Assembly: GCA_013698395.1 (NCBI GenBank)
Contig: JACCUZ010000357.1
Coordinates: 1 to 7,261, forward strand
DNA: 7,261 bases
Direction: 5' to 3'
Source: Sporichthyaceae bacterium
GTDB lineage: Bacteria > Actinomycetota > Actinomycetes > JACCUZ01
Below are positions 1 through 6,504 of this stretch, piece after piece. The translations under genes were made by a program, and so were the position numbers. Below the pieces are notes generated by a model. The model had not been told where the DNA came from, made no database searches, and saw only the letters and a list, made by a program, of their open reading frames with translations. Numbering within the stretch: position 1 is the first letter of the stretch; each line of letters opens with the position of its first letter.

Positions 1-76
1 CCCACCGGCGGGTTGACAAGTGGTCTGACCCCGGCGCGAGCCATGCGACGCGGTCGCCCTATCGAAAGGTGGCACC
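1..76. other. Upstream stretch, possibly the end of a preceding gene
   Basis: This is the non-assigned stretch before the permease. Two plus-strand frames are open from the window edge. One ends at TGA 14-16. The other runs to TGA 78-80, which would overlap the permease GTG start as GTGA and give translational coupling. The upstream neighbour of such a permease is often a periplasmic-type sugar-binding protein or a second transporter gene. The roughly 25 residues visible are too few to recognise, so no product is assigned. No clear promoter was seen. Confidence 0.3.
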
Positions 77-1114
77 GTGAGCAAAGTTTCCGAGGCGCCG
101 CACAGCAGCTACGACGCGGCGGAGGAGTTCCTCGGACACCGCACCCCGGCCCAGCGGGTCCAGACAACTCTGCACCGGTATCCCTGGCTCAGTCCGGCCA
201 TCGTTCTCATCCTGAGCGTCATCGTCTTCTCGTTCCTCAACGAGAACTTCGCCTCACCGAACAACCTGTCTCTCATCACTCAGCAGGTCGCCGTCGTCGG
301 TGCGCTCGCGGTGGGCCAGACATTGATCATCCTCACCGCCGGCATCGACCTGTCCTGCGGCGCCATCATGGTGTTCTCTTCGATGGTGATGGCCAAGACG
401 GCGTTCGACTCCGGGCTCCCCGGCTGGCTGGCCATCATCCTGGGCCTGATCGTCGGCGGCCTCGCAGGAGCGTTCAACGGTTTGCTCGTCACCAAGGTGC
501 GGCTCCCACCGTTCATCGTCACGCTGGGGACGCTCAACATCTTCATCGCCCTCACGCTGCTCTACGCGACTGGTCGCACGATCCGGGACACCGAGCTCGC
601 CGCCGGCCTCAACTGGCTCGGTGAGACATTCACGATCGGCGAAGTCAGGGTCACCGTCGGCGTCGTCGTCATGCTGGTCATGTACGCCGTCTTCGCATTC
701 GTGCTCAAGTACACCGCCTGGGGACGCCACGTCTATGCCGTCGGGGACGACGCCGAGGCGGCCCGACTCGCCGGCATCCGGGTCCAACGGGTGCTGATGA
801 GCGTGTACGTCACTGCGGGCACACTCTTCGCGCTGACCGGTTGGATCCTCATCGGTCGGGTGAACGCCGCGAGCCCCAACTCCGGGATCGACGCCAACCT
901 CGACTCGATCACCGCCGTGGTGATCGGTGGGACCAGCCTGTTCGGCGGGCGCGGCACCGTGCTGGGCAGCCTCATCGGGGCGCTCATCGTCGGAGTCTTC
1001 CGCAACGGGCTCACCCTGGCCGGGCTCGACGTCTACTACCAGACCCTTGCCGTCGGCATCCTCGTCATCCTTGCCGTATCGGTGGACCAGTGGATCCGGA
1101 GGGCCCGCGCATGA
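77..1114 (+). CDS. Sugar/cyclitol ABC transporter permease (RbsC/XylH/FrcC type)
   Basis: Integral membrane permease of 345 residues, the usual length for the branched-chain/ribose-type family (BPD_transp_2). It forms the channel for ATP-driven uptake of a monosaccharide or cyclitol. Family hallmarks are visible: TAGIDLSCGA (about 87-96), NGLLVTK followed by LPPFIVTLGTLN (134-154), the cytoplasmic coupling segment GRHVYAVGDDAEAARLAGI (216-234), and VIGGTSLFGGRGTVLG (282-297). Hydrophobic segments lie near 39-54, 67-88, 92-107, 116-137, 145-165, 191-211, 237-260, 292-308 and 322-337, after a polar N-terminal tail. The GTG start at 77 follows AAAGGTGG (65-72). The stop overlaps the ATG of the ATPase gene (ATGA, 1111-1114), so the two are co-translated. 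The nearby iol genes make inositol a reasonable substrate, but that is inference; ribose, xylose or fructose cannot be excluded. Confidence 0.93.
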   Translation: MSKVSEAPHSSYDAAEEFLGHRTPAQRVQTTLHRYPWLSPAIVLILSVIVFSFLNENFASPNNLSLITQQVAVVGALAVGQTLIILTAGIDLSCGAIMVFSSMVMAKTAFDSGLPGWLAIILGLIVGGLAGAFNGLLVTKVRLPPFIVTLGTLNIFIALTLLYATGRTIRDTELAAGLNWLGETFTIGEVRVTVGVVVMLVMYAVFAFVLKYTAWGRHVYAVGDDAEAARLAGIRVQRVLMSVYVTAGTLFALTGWILIGRVNAASPNSGIDANLDSITAVVIGGTSLFGGRGTVLGSLIGALIVGVFRNGLTLAGLDVYYQTLAVGILVILAVSVDQWIRRARA

Positions 1115-1938
1115 CCGCCACGACCAACGAACCGAGTCCGCAGGTGCAGACGAAAGAGCCGGTCCTGCAGGCGACCGGCCTGGTCAAGACGTATGGCCAT
1201 GTGGTCGCACTCGACGGCGTCGACCTCGAGCTCTATCCCGGCGAGGTCCTTGGCGTGATCGGTGACAACGGGGCCGGCAAGTCGACGCTCATCAAGTGCC
1301 TCTCCGGCGCCGAGAGCCCGAACGGGGGCACGATCCTGCTCGACGGTCAACCCGTGCACTTCCGGACCCCGTTGGACGCCCGCACGCATGGCATCGAGAC
1401 CGTCTACCAGACGCTCGCGGTCGCGCCGTCCCTGGACATCGCCGGGAATCTCTTCCTCGGGCGGGAGACCCGCCTGCCCGGTCCCCTCGGCTCGGTCTTG
1501 CGCATGCTCGACGGCAACGGGATGCGCAAGCGGGCCAAGGAACAGATGACCTCACTCGGGATCGGGACCCTGCAGAACATGGGGCAGGCCGTCGAGAGCC
1601 TCTCCGGCGGCCAGCGGCAGGCTGTGGCCGTGGCCCGCGCCGCGGCCTTCAGCAGCAAGGTGATCATTCTGGACGAGCCGACAGCTGCGCTCGGCGTCCG
1701 GGAGTCCGCACAGGTGCTCAAGCTGATCGAGAGCATCCGGGAGCGTGGGCTGCCGGTGATCCTCATCTCGCACAACATGCCCCAGGTCTTCGAGGTGGCC
1801 GACCGCATCCATATCCAGCGTCTCGGCAAGCGCGCGGCCGTGGTCTCGCCGAAGACGATCAGCATGTCGGACGCTGTCGCGGTGATGACCGGTGCGCTTA
1901 AGGTCGCGCCGGAGCAGGAGGTGGCCGGCCAGGTCTAG
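1111..1938 (+). CDS. Sugar ABC transporter ATP-binding protein (single-domain, FrcA-like)
   Basis: Cytoplasmic ATPase of 275 residues that powers the permease encoded just upstream. All nucleotide-binding motifs are intact: A-loop tyrosine Y28, Walker A GDNGAGKST (51-59), Q-loop Q100 in YQTLAV, signature LSGGQ (164-168), Walker B VIILDEP (184-190) with catalytic E189, and H-loop H221 in LISHN. Only one ABC domain is present, so it resembles the FrcA-type ATPases rather than the two-domain, roughly 500-residue RbsA/XylG/MglA proteins, and would act as a homodimer. The C-terminal SDAVAVMTGA segment is typical of this subgroup. The ATG at 1111 is preceded by GGAGGG (1098-1103) and overlaps the permease stop. 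An in-frame extension back to 841 is a shadow of the permease gene. The TAG stop shares bases with the stop of the convergent GMC gene. Confidence 0.94.
   Translation: MTATTNEPSPQVQTKEPVLQATGLVKTYGHVVALDGVDLELYPGEVLGVIGDNGAGKSTLIKCLSGAESPNGGTILLDGQPVHFRTPLDARTHGIETVYQTLAVAPSLDIAGNLFLGRETRLPGPLGSVLRMLDGNGMRKRAKEQMTSLGIGTLQNMGQAVESLSGGQRQAVAVARAAAFSSKVIILDEPTAALGVRESAQVLKLIESIRERGLPVILISHNMPQVFEVADRIHIQRLGKRAAVVSPKTISMSDAVAVMTGALKVAPEQEVAGQV
1935..1938. other. Overlapping convergent stop codons (CTAG)
   Basis: The palindrome CTAG supplies TAG to the ATPase gene on the plus strand (1936-1938) and TAG to the GMC gene on the minus strand (1937-1935). The two convergent genes therefore overlap by four bases, with no room for an intergenic terminator. 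Transcription from either side must run into the opposing gene or end by a factor-dependent mechanism. Confidence 0.95.
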
Positions 1939-3449
1939 CTGGCCAGGTCGGACTCCGCGACCACCCGCAACGCCTGGGCGGCGATGGTCAGGGCGGGGTT
2001 CATCGCCGCGGACGACGGAAAGAAGCTGGCGTCGACGACCCACAGGTTGTCCAGGTCATGTGCCTTGCACCAGGGGTCGAGAACGCTGGTGGCCGGGTCG
2101 AGTCCAGCCACAGCGGTCCCACACTGGTGGCTGTTCATCGCTATGTCGAACCATTGGGTGAACACCGCGTCATAGCCCGCCGCCCGCAGCAGAGTCTTAG
2201 CCCGCCGGTGCAGCGCCCGATGTGTGCTGCGACCGCGGGCGACCCGCGCGGTCGTGATGCGGCCCCGGGCGTCGACGGTCACCCTGTTCTGGCGGTCGGG
2301 CAGGTCCTCCGCCATCACTAGCCACTCAACGCTGCGCCGGGCCACCTGGCGCAGCAGCGCAAGCGGGACCGCCTTCGCCCAGCTCTTCATCATGACCTCG
2401 TCGACCCGGCCGATGAGCTGCATGGTCCCTAACGGGTGATCGTCGCCGCCGTCGGCGTACCAGTCGTTAACCGACAACGTCTTCTGAAAGGTCACGTCGT
2501 TGAGCCGGTCGACGTCGACGGCGGCGATGTGCGCGTTGTTGTGCATCATGAAGTTGCGCCCGACCTGACCGGAGGAGTTGGCGAGCCCGGCGGGGTGGCT
2601 GTCGGTCCGCGAGGCCAGGAGCAGCGCCGCGGAGTTCACGGCGCCGGCGGACAGCACGAAGCGGCCGCCGCGCACCACGCCTTGCCCGGAGGGGCTCTCC
2701 ACGACGAGGTGGTCGACCCGGCGCCCCGTTGCATCCGGCACGATCCGGCGCACGAGAGCTCCCGTCGCCAGACGCAGACCCTCGGCCAGGGCCGGGTCGA
2801 CGGCGCAGGTCTCCGCGTCGCTCTTGGCGCCCACCCGGCACGGAAAGCCGTCGCAGGTGCCGCACCGGATGCAGGTACCGGCCGGGCCACGGTCGACCCC
2901 CATCGCGTTGGAGCTGGGATGGGCGCCCACGCCGCGAAGGCGCTCCGCCAGGTCGGCGACGTAGGGCTCGTGCTCGAGCGGCGGGTGCGGGTAGGGCGCG
3001 CTACGCCACGGTTCGGTGGGATCCTCCCCGGTCGTGCCGTGGACCTTGTACACCCGCTCGGCCTCGGCGTAGTAGGGCTCGAGGTCGGCATAGCTGAAAG
3101 GCCAGGCCGGTGAGGTGCCCTCGTGGTGCTCGACGGCGCCGAAGTCGGACTCGCGCAGGCGGGGGAGGCTTGCCCCGTACACCTTGGTGTTGCCGCCCAC
3201 GACGTAGTGGACGCCCGGCGCGAAGGGTCGGCCGCGCCCGTCGTACCAAATGTCCGCGGCCTTGTAGCGGCGCTGCACGAACACCGCGCGGGGGGACCAG
3301 TTCTCGAGCTCACGAGGAAGGCGTGCACCGCGTTCGAGGAGGAGTACGTCAACCCCACGGCGGGCCAGCGCGAGCGCCGCGGTGGCGCCGCCCATGCCGG
3401 ACCCGATCACCACGACTTCGGCCTGCAGATCCTCCACGCGGTCACCCAA
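1935..3449 (-). CDS. GMC-family FAD-dependent oxidoreductase (pyranose oxidase/C-glycoside oxidase-like)
   Basis: Flavoprotein of 504 residues, predicted to oxidise a hydroxyl of a sugar, cyclitol or related alcohol. The FAD fold is clear: VVIGSGMGGATAA (13-25) with GxGxxG, then E39 at the end of the second strand for the ribose. The VGGNTKVYGA segment (84-93) occupies the GMC flavin-contact loop. A Cys-rich segment CIRCGTCDGFPC spans 193-204. The C-terminal catalytic part has NSHQCGT (439-445) with candidate base H441 and AAMNPALT (481-488) with N484. This is the His-Asn pair of pyranose oxidases and some C-glycoside 3-oxidases, and VVDASFFPSS precedes it. No signal peptide or Tat motif is seen, so it is probably cytoplasmic. 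The start is uncertain. TTG 3449 has a TGA immediately upstream and no clear Shine-Dalgarno sequence; GTG 3437, preceded by GGGTGA, would give 500 residues. Substrate and electron acceptor are unknown. Confidence 0.88.
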   Translation of the reverse strand: MGDRVEDLQAEVVVIGSGMGGATAALALARRGVDVLLLERGARLPRELENWSPRAVFVQRRYKAADIWYDGRGRPFAPGVHYVVGGNTKVYGASLPRLRESDFGAVEHHEGTSPAWPFSYADLEPYYAEAERVYKVHGTTGEDPTEPWRSAPYPHPPLEHEPYVADLAERLRGVGAHPSSNAMGVDRGPAGTCIRCGTCDGFPCRVGAKSDAETCAVDPALAEGLRLATGALVRRIVPDATGRRVDHLVVESPSGQGVVRGGRFVLSAGAVNSAALLLASRTDSHPAGLANSSGQVGRNFMMHNNAHIAAVDVDRLNDVTFQKTLSVNDWYADGGDDHPLGTMQLIGRVDEVMMKSWAKAVPLALLRQVARRSVEWLVMAEDLPDRQNRVTVDARGRITTARVARGRSTHRALHRRAKTLLRAAGYDAVFTQWFDIAMNSHQCGTAVAGLDPATSVLDPWCKAHDLDNLWVVDASFFPSSAAMNPALTIAAQALRVVAESDLAS

Positions 3450-3494
3450 TCACTGGTGCGCCGCCGATGCGGCGGAGATGCTTGACTGCCCTCC
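3450..3494. promoter_or_regulatory. Divergent intergenic region with inverted repeat (candidate operator)
   Basis: This 45-base region separates the minus-strand GMC gene from the plus-strand reductase gene and presumably carries signals for both. It holds a perfect inverted repeat, CCGCCG (3461-3466), ATG, CGGCGG (3470-3475), that could bind a dimeric regulator. TTGACT at 3482-3487 resembles a -35 box but lies too close to the ATG at 3495 to drive that gene from there. No convincing -10 box is visible, so promoters may lie inside the flanking coding sequences. The operator role is inference. Confidence 0.35.
3461..3475. repeat. Perfect inverted repeat, 6-base arms with 3-base centre
   Basis: CCGCCG and CGGCGG flank ATG. 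The repeat does not extend outward (G3460 faces A3476). It is centred in the divergent intergenic region. GC-only arms of this length also arise by chance in GC-rich DNA. Confidence 0.6.
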
Positions 3495-4508
3495 ATGACC
3501 TCACACCTGCGCTGGGCTCTCGTCGGCGCGAGCGACATCGCGGCCACCAAGGTGCTGCCTGCCATCCGGGCGGTCGGAGACACGGCCGTGGTGGTCCGCT
3601 CGGGTGACGCCGGGCACGCGGCTGCGTGGGCGGGCGCACACGACGTGCCGGAGGCGGTGACCGAGCTGCGTGCTGCTGTCGAGCGCGATGACGTCGACGC
3701 GGTCTACGTGTCCTCAGTCAACAGTCGTCATCGCGAACACGTGGAGGCCGCTGCCGCGGCGGGAAAGCCGGTGCTGGCCGAGAAGCCGCTGGCACTCTCG
3801 CTCGAGGACGCGCAGGCGATGGTGGACGTCTGCCGTGCGGCCGGTGTCGTGATGGCGACCAACCACCACCTGCCCGCGTCGCCGACGCACCGAGCGCTGA
3901 AGAGCGCAGTCCGGGACGGCTTGGTGGGGCAGGTGCGAGCCGTCCGGGTCCACCACGCCGTACAGCTTCCCGCCCGTCTCTCGGGCTGGCGCATCGATGA
4001 CCCCGTTGGGGGCGGCGTGGTGCTCGACGTGACCGTGCACGACGCGGCTGCGGCCGCGGCCATCCTGGGCACCCGCGCACTCGAGGTCACCGCGGTGGGG
4101 CTCAATCAGGACAATGATCCGGCGGGACCCTTCGACGCCGTCATGACCGGGGCGATCTGGGAGGACGGCGTCCTGGTCCAGACCCACGATGCCTACAACA
4201 ACCCTCATCTGCCCACGAGCCTGCACATCCTGGGCACGGAGGGAGCCCTCGTCGCCGACGACTGCAACACCGGTGACCCGGTGGGAACGGTGACGCTGTG
4301 GCGCGACCACATCGCGGAGCAGCTCGACCTGGGCCCGCGCGAGGACCTCTACGAGGTGACGGTCCAGGCCTTCGGTGCGGCTGTTCGGGGCGAGGGCGAC
4401 GTGGTGGTCAACGGTGAGGACGGCGTCCGTTCCCTCGCTGTGTCGCTGGCGGTGCTCGAGAGCCTGCGCACGGGCACCCGCGCCAGGGTCACACCGACGG
4501 GATCTTGA
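3495..4508 (+). CDS. Gfo/Idh/MocA oxidoreductase, 1,5-anhydro-D-fructose reductase-like
   Basis: NAD(P)-dependent oxidoreductase of 337 residues, a normal family length, acting in the cytoplasm on a sugar or keto-sugar. The N-terminal Rossmann fold starts RWALVGASDIA (6-16). The cofactor/catalytic motif AEKPLA has E96-K97-P98. Family motif 2 appears as GGGVVLDVTVHD (172-183) with D178 and H182. From memory, GASxIA, ATNHHL (121-126), the GWR segment before GGGVVLD, PVGTVTL and the NGEDGVRSLA stretch near the C-terminus match 1,5-anhydro-D-fructose reductase of Sinorhizobium more closely than IolG. The ATG at 3495 is fixed by an in-frame TGA at 3483-3485. No Shine-Dalgarno sequence precedes it, so translation may be leaderless or weak. 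It is divergent from the GMC gene and convergent with iolG. It might reduce or re-oxidise the keto-product of the GMC enzyme; that is inference. Confidence 0.88.
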   Translation: MTSHLRWALVGASDIAATKVLPAIRAVGDTAVVVRSGDAGHAAAWAGAHDVPEAVTELRAAVERDDVDAVYVSSVNSRHREHVEAAAAAGKPVLAEKPLALSLEDAQAMVDVCRAAGVVMATNHHLPASPTHRALKSAVRDGLVGQVRAVRVHHAVQLPARLSGWRIDDPVGGGVVLDVTVHDAAAAAAILGTRALEVTAVGLNQDNDPAGPFDAVMTGAIWEDGVLVQTHDAYNNPHLPTSLHILGTEGALVADDCNTGDPVGTVTLWRDHIAEQLDLGPREDLYEVTVQAFGAAVRGEGDVVVNGEDGVRSLAVSLAVLESLRTGTRARVTPTGS

Positions 4509-4535
4509 GCCGAAGACCAGGGACAGGCTGCGCAG
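4509..4535. other. Convergent intergenic gap without obvious terminator
   Basis: Only 27 bases separate the stop codons of the AFR-like gene and iolG. The sequence includes the short palindrome CTGCGCAG (4528-4535) but no longer GC stem followed by a T-run on either strand. No intrinsic terminator can be supported. Confidence 0.6.
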
Positions 4536-5552
4536 TCAACGGGCAGTCGCATACAGGTCCGGGCGCTCGCGCAACGTCACGATGCACCGCTCGCCGGTCC
4601 CGAGCGCCTCGAGGCAGGCGTCGGCGACAGCCGCGGTGGCGTAGCCGTCCCAGGCGCTTGGACCCGTGCAGCCGCCGGCGGCCACCGCGTCCAGCCACGC
4701 CTGGAGCTCGACGTCGTAGGCGCGCAGAAACCGGTCCCGCCAGTCGCGCGGCACCCGGGTGGCGCGCACGCCTTCGCGGACGACGCGCAGCTCGCCTTCG
4801 TCGCCCAACGACACCGTGCCGGACTCTCCCACCACCTCGCACCTGATGTCGTAGCCGTAGCCGATGTTGGCCGACAGCTCGACGTCGACGAGCACGCCGC
4901 CGGAGGTCTCGAACAGGAAGAGCAACGGGTCACGCAACCGCTCGGGCGCACGGCTGTTGCGCCTCGGCTCGAGAACGCGTACGGCGACGATCTCCTCGTC
5001 CAGCAGCCAGCGGGAGAGGTCCATCTCGTGAACGGCCGAGTCGCTGATGAGCATCTCGCCGGTGAACATCGGCGGCACCGAGGGGTTGCGGTGAGCGCAG
5101 TGGACCATCAACGGCGCGCCGATCGAGCCGCTGACCACGGTGGCCTTCAGGGCGCGATACGCAGCGTCGTACCGACGCATGTAGCCCACCTGAACCAGCC
5201 GACGACCACCGGCCACCTCCGCGTCGATGATGCGCTCACAGGAACGACGCGACGTGGCGAGCGGCTTCTCGCAGAAGACCGGCTTTCCCGCCCCGATGCA
5301 GGCGAGCACGAACTGCTCGTGCGTCGGGCCCCAGGAGGCGACGACGACGCCGTCGACGTCGTCATCACCGATGAGGTCCTCGCCACTCGTGTGCAGCCTG
5401 GCACCCGGCGCCCGGCCGACCACCTCCTGCGCCCGGGCCGGGTCCACATCGGTGACCGCCACGACCTCACTTCCGGAGAGGACTCGGCTGAGCCTGCGGA
5501 CGTGGTCCTCGCCGATCATCCCGACGCCGATGACGCCCACCCGCACGACCAC
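4536..5552 (-). CDS. iolG: Inositol 2-dehydrogenase (IolG family, Gfo/Idh/MocA)
   Basis: Catalyses the first step of myo-inositol catabolism, NAD-dependent oxidation to 2-keto-myo-inositol (scyllo-inosose). The 338-residue protein begins with the Rossmann motif VGVIGVGMIG (5-14) and the acidic strand end TDVD (34-37) that favours NAD. CEKPLA follows, with E95-K96-P97. IolG-type signatures are GYMRRYDAAYRALK (123-136), AHRNPSVP (153-160), and DSAVHEMDLSRWLL with catalytic D171 and H175. YGYDIRCEVVGE-type and GPSAWDGYA segments lie towards the C-terminus. K96, D171 and H175 sit one position before the K97/D172/H176 triad recalled for Bacillus IolG. The GTG start at 5552 has GGCGGA (5565-5560) upstream and lies four bases after the preceding stop, indicating an operon. 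An in-frame extension to 5741 overlaps the preceding gene and is not real. The exact inositol isomer used is uncertain. Confidence 0.9.
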   Translation of the reverse strand: MVVRVGVIGVGMIGEDHVRRLSRVLSGSEVVAVTDVDPARAQEVVGRAPGARLHTSGEDLIGDDDVDGVVVASWGPTHEQFVLACIGAGKPVFCEKPLATSRRSCERIIDAEVAGGRRLVQVGYMRRYDAAYRALKATVVSGSIGAPLMVHCAHRNPSVPPMFTGEMLISDSAVHEMDLSRWLLDEEIVAVRVLEPRRNSRAPERLRDPLLFLFETSGGVLVDVELSANIGYGYDIRCEVVGESGTVSLGDEGELRVVREGVRATRVPRDWRDRFLRAYDVELQAWLDAVAAGGCTGPSAWDGYATAAVADACLEALGTGERCIVTLRERPDLYATAR

Positions 5553-5556
5553 TGCG

Positions 5557-6486
5557 CTATCCGCCGATCCCGACGCTGTGCAGGTACTTCCGGGTGCGGG
5601 CGGCGATCGGTGCAGGGACGTCGAAGTCGACGGGATACATGTCCTGCTCGACGACGACGAAGAGGTCGGCATCGAGCTCGGTGAGCGCCTCGACCACGGA
5701 CGGGATGTCCGGCAGACCGCGAGGCGGCTCGCAGCTGGCACCCATCGCCACTGCCTGGCCGAACGCCAGGTCCCCCTGCTCGGCCTTCTCCACGATGGCC
5801 GGGTCCATCTGCTTGATGTGCACGTATCCGATGCGATCGGGGTAGGTGCGGATGACCGCGGTGCTGTCGGCCCGCCGGTAGGCGAGGTGGCCGGTGTCGA
5901 GGCAGAGGGAGACGTAGCGCGGGTCGGTCTGGTCGAGGAACCGTTCGATCTGCTGCTGGGTCTCGACGTGGCTGTCGGCGTGCGGGTGGAACTCCAGACG
6001 TACGCCGTACTCCTCAGAGATGATCTTGCCGAGCTCGTCGGTGGACCGCACGAGCGTGCTCCACTCGTCCTCGGTCAACTCCGCGCTCTCGAGGTAGGCC
6101 CCCGTCGTGTCGTCGCGGTAACCCGGTACCGGGACGAACACGACATGCCGCCCGCCGAGGGCCTGCGTCAGCTCGGCCACCTTGCGGGTCTGGGCGACGA
6201 TCGCCGGGAACTGCTCCCGGTGGTGCAGCCCGCTGTAGTTGTGCATGGTGCCCGCCGCTACCCGCAACTCCCGCCGGCTGAGCTCGTCCTGCAACCGCCC
6301 CCGGTCAGTGGGCAGGTAGCCGTAGGGACCGAGCTCCAGCCACCGGTAGCCGACCCCGGCGAGCTCGTCGAGGAAGCGCTGCCACGGGGTCTGGCGAGGG
6401 TCGTCTGCGTACCAGACGCCCCACGAGTCGGGACAGCTGCCGAGCTGCAGCCGGCCAGGCATCGGTCGGTCGGCGGCTGTGGTCAT
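5557..6486 (-). CDS. Sugar phosphate isomerase/epimerase-family TIM-barrel protein (IolE/IolH/MocC-like)
   Basis: TIM-barrel protein of 309 residues of the xylose isomerase-like (AP endonuclease 2) superfamily. Between iolD and iolG it is the best candidate for the 2-keto-myo-inositol dehydratase step (IolE), though IolH- or MocC-type proteins share the fold. The N-terminal signature is LGSCPDSWGVWY (15-26), then ELGPYGYLPTD (51-61). Likely metal and substrate ligands are E165, H167 and H169 in LEFHPHADSH, D197 and H200 in CLDTGHLAY, H223 in YVHIKQ, and E280 in VVEQDMYP. These match the Glu/Asp/His/Glu metal site of the superfamily. The ATG at 6486 is chosen because GGAGGA (6496-6491) sits just upstream. 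The ATG at 6498 and GTG at 6522 lack such a site, and the latter overlaps the iolD stop. TAG 5559-5557 lies four bases before iolG. A C-glycoside deglycosidase-like role is a less likely alternative. Confidence 0.87.
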   Translation of the reverse strand: MTTAADRPMPGRLQLGSCPDSWGVWYADDPRQTPWQRFLDELAGVGYRWLELGPYGYLPTDRGRLQDELSRRELRVAAGTMHNYSGLHHREQFPAIVAQTRKVAELTQALGGRHVVFVPVPGYRDDTTGAYLESAELTEDEWSTLVRSTDELGKIISEEYGVRLEFHPHADSHVETQQQIERFLDQTDPRYVSLCLDTGHLAYRRADSTAVIRTYPDRIGYVHIKQMDPAIVEKAEQGDLAFGQAVAMGASCEPPRGLPDIPSVVEALTELDADLFVVVEQDMYPVDFDVPAPIAARTRKYLHSVGIGG

Positions 6487-6490
6487 GCCG

Positions 6491-6496
6491 TCCTCC
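6491..6496 (-). promoter_or_regulatory. Ribosome binding site deciding the TIM-barrel gene start
   Basis: GGAGGA on the minus strand lies four bases before ATG 6486. It is the strongest Shine-Dalgarno sequence in the window and favours this ATG over in-frame starts at 6498 and 6522. Confidence 0.8.
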
Positions 6497-6504
6497 ATGT
6501 CGGG

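Noticed and set aside
13..624. A 203-codon plus-strand open frame overlapping the permease start
   Set aside because: The translation is Arg/His/Pro-rich without motifs and shadows the clear permease frame.
841..1110. N-terminal extension of the ABC ATPase by 90 residues
   Set aside because: It overlaps the permease, is Arg/Pro-rich, and a good Shine-Dalgarno sequence precedes the ATG at 1111.
2436..3113. A 225-codon plus-strand open frame antisense to the GMC gene
   Set aside because: Composition is Gly/Val/Arg-rich with no motif; the opposite strand encodes an intact GMC protein.
3482..3487. TTGACT as a -35 promoter element
   Set aside because: It lies 8 bases before the ATG at 3495, so a promoter using it would start transcription inside the gene; no suitable -10 box was found.
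4528..4550. CTGCGCAG palindrome and two GCAGTC copies in and next to the gap between the convergent genes, considered as a terminator or operator
   Set aside because: The arms are only four bases, the repeat is short, and there is no T-run; chance is sufficient.
5553..5741. N-terminal extension of IolG by 63 residues
   Set aside because: It is a Ser/Arg/Pro-rich frame-shadow of the preceding TIM-barrel gene; the Rossmann fold begins at the GTG at 5552.
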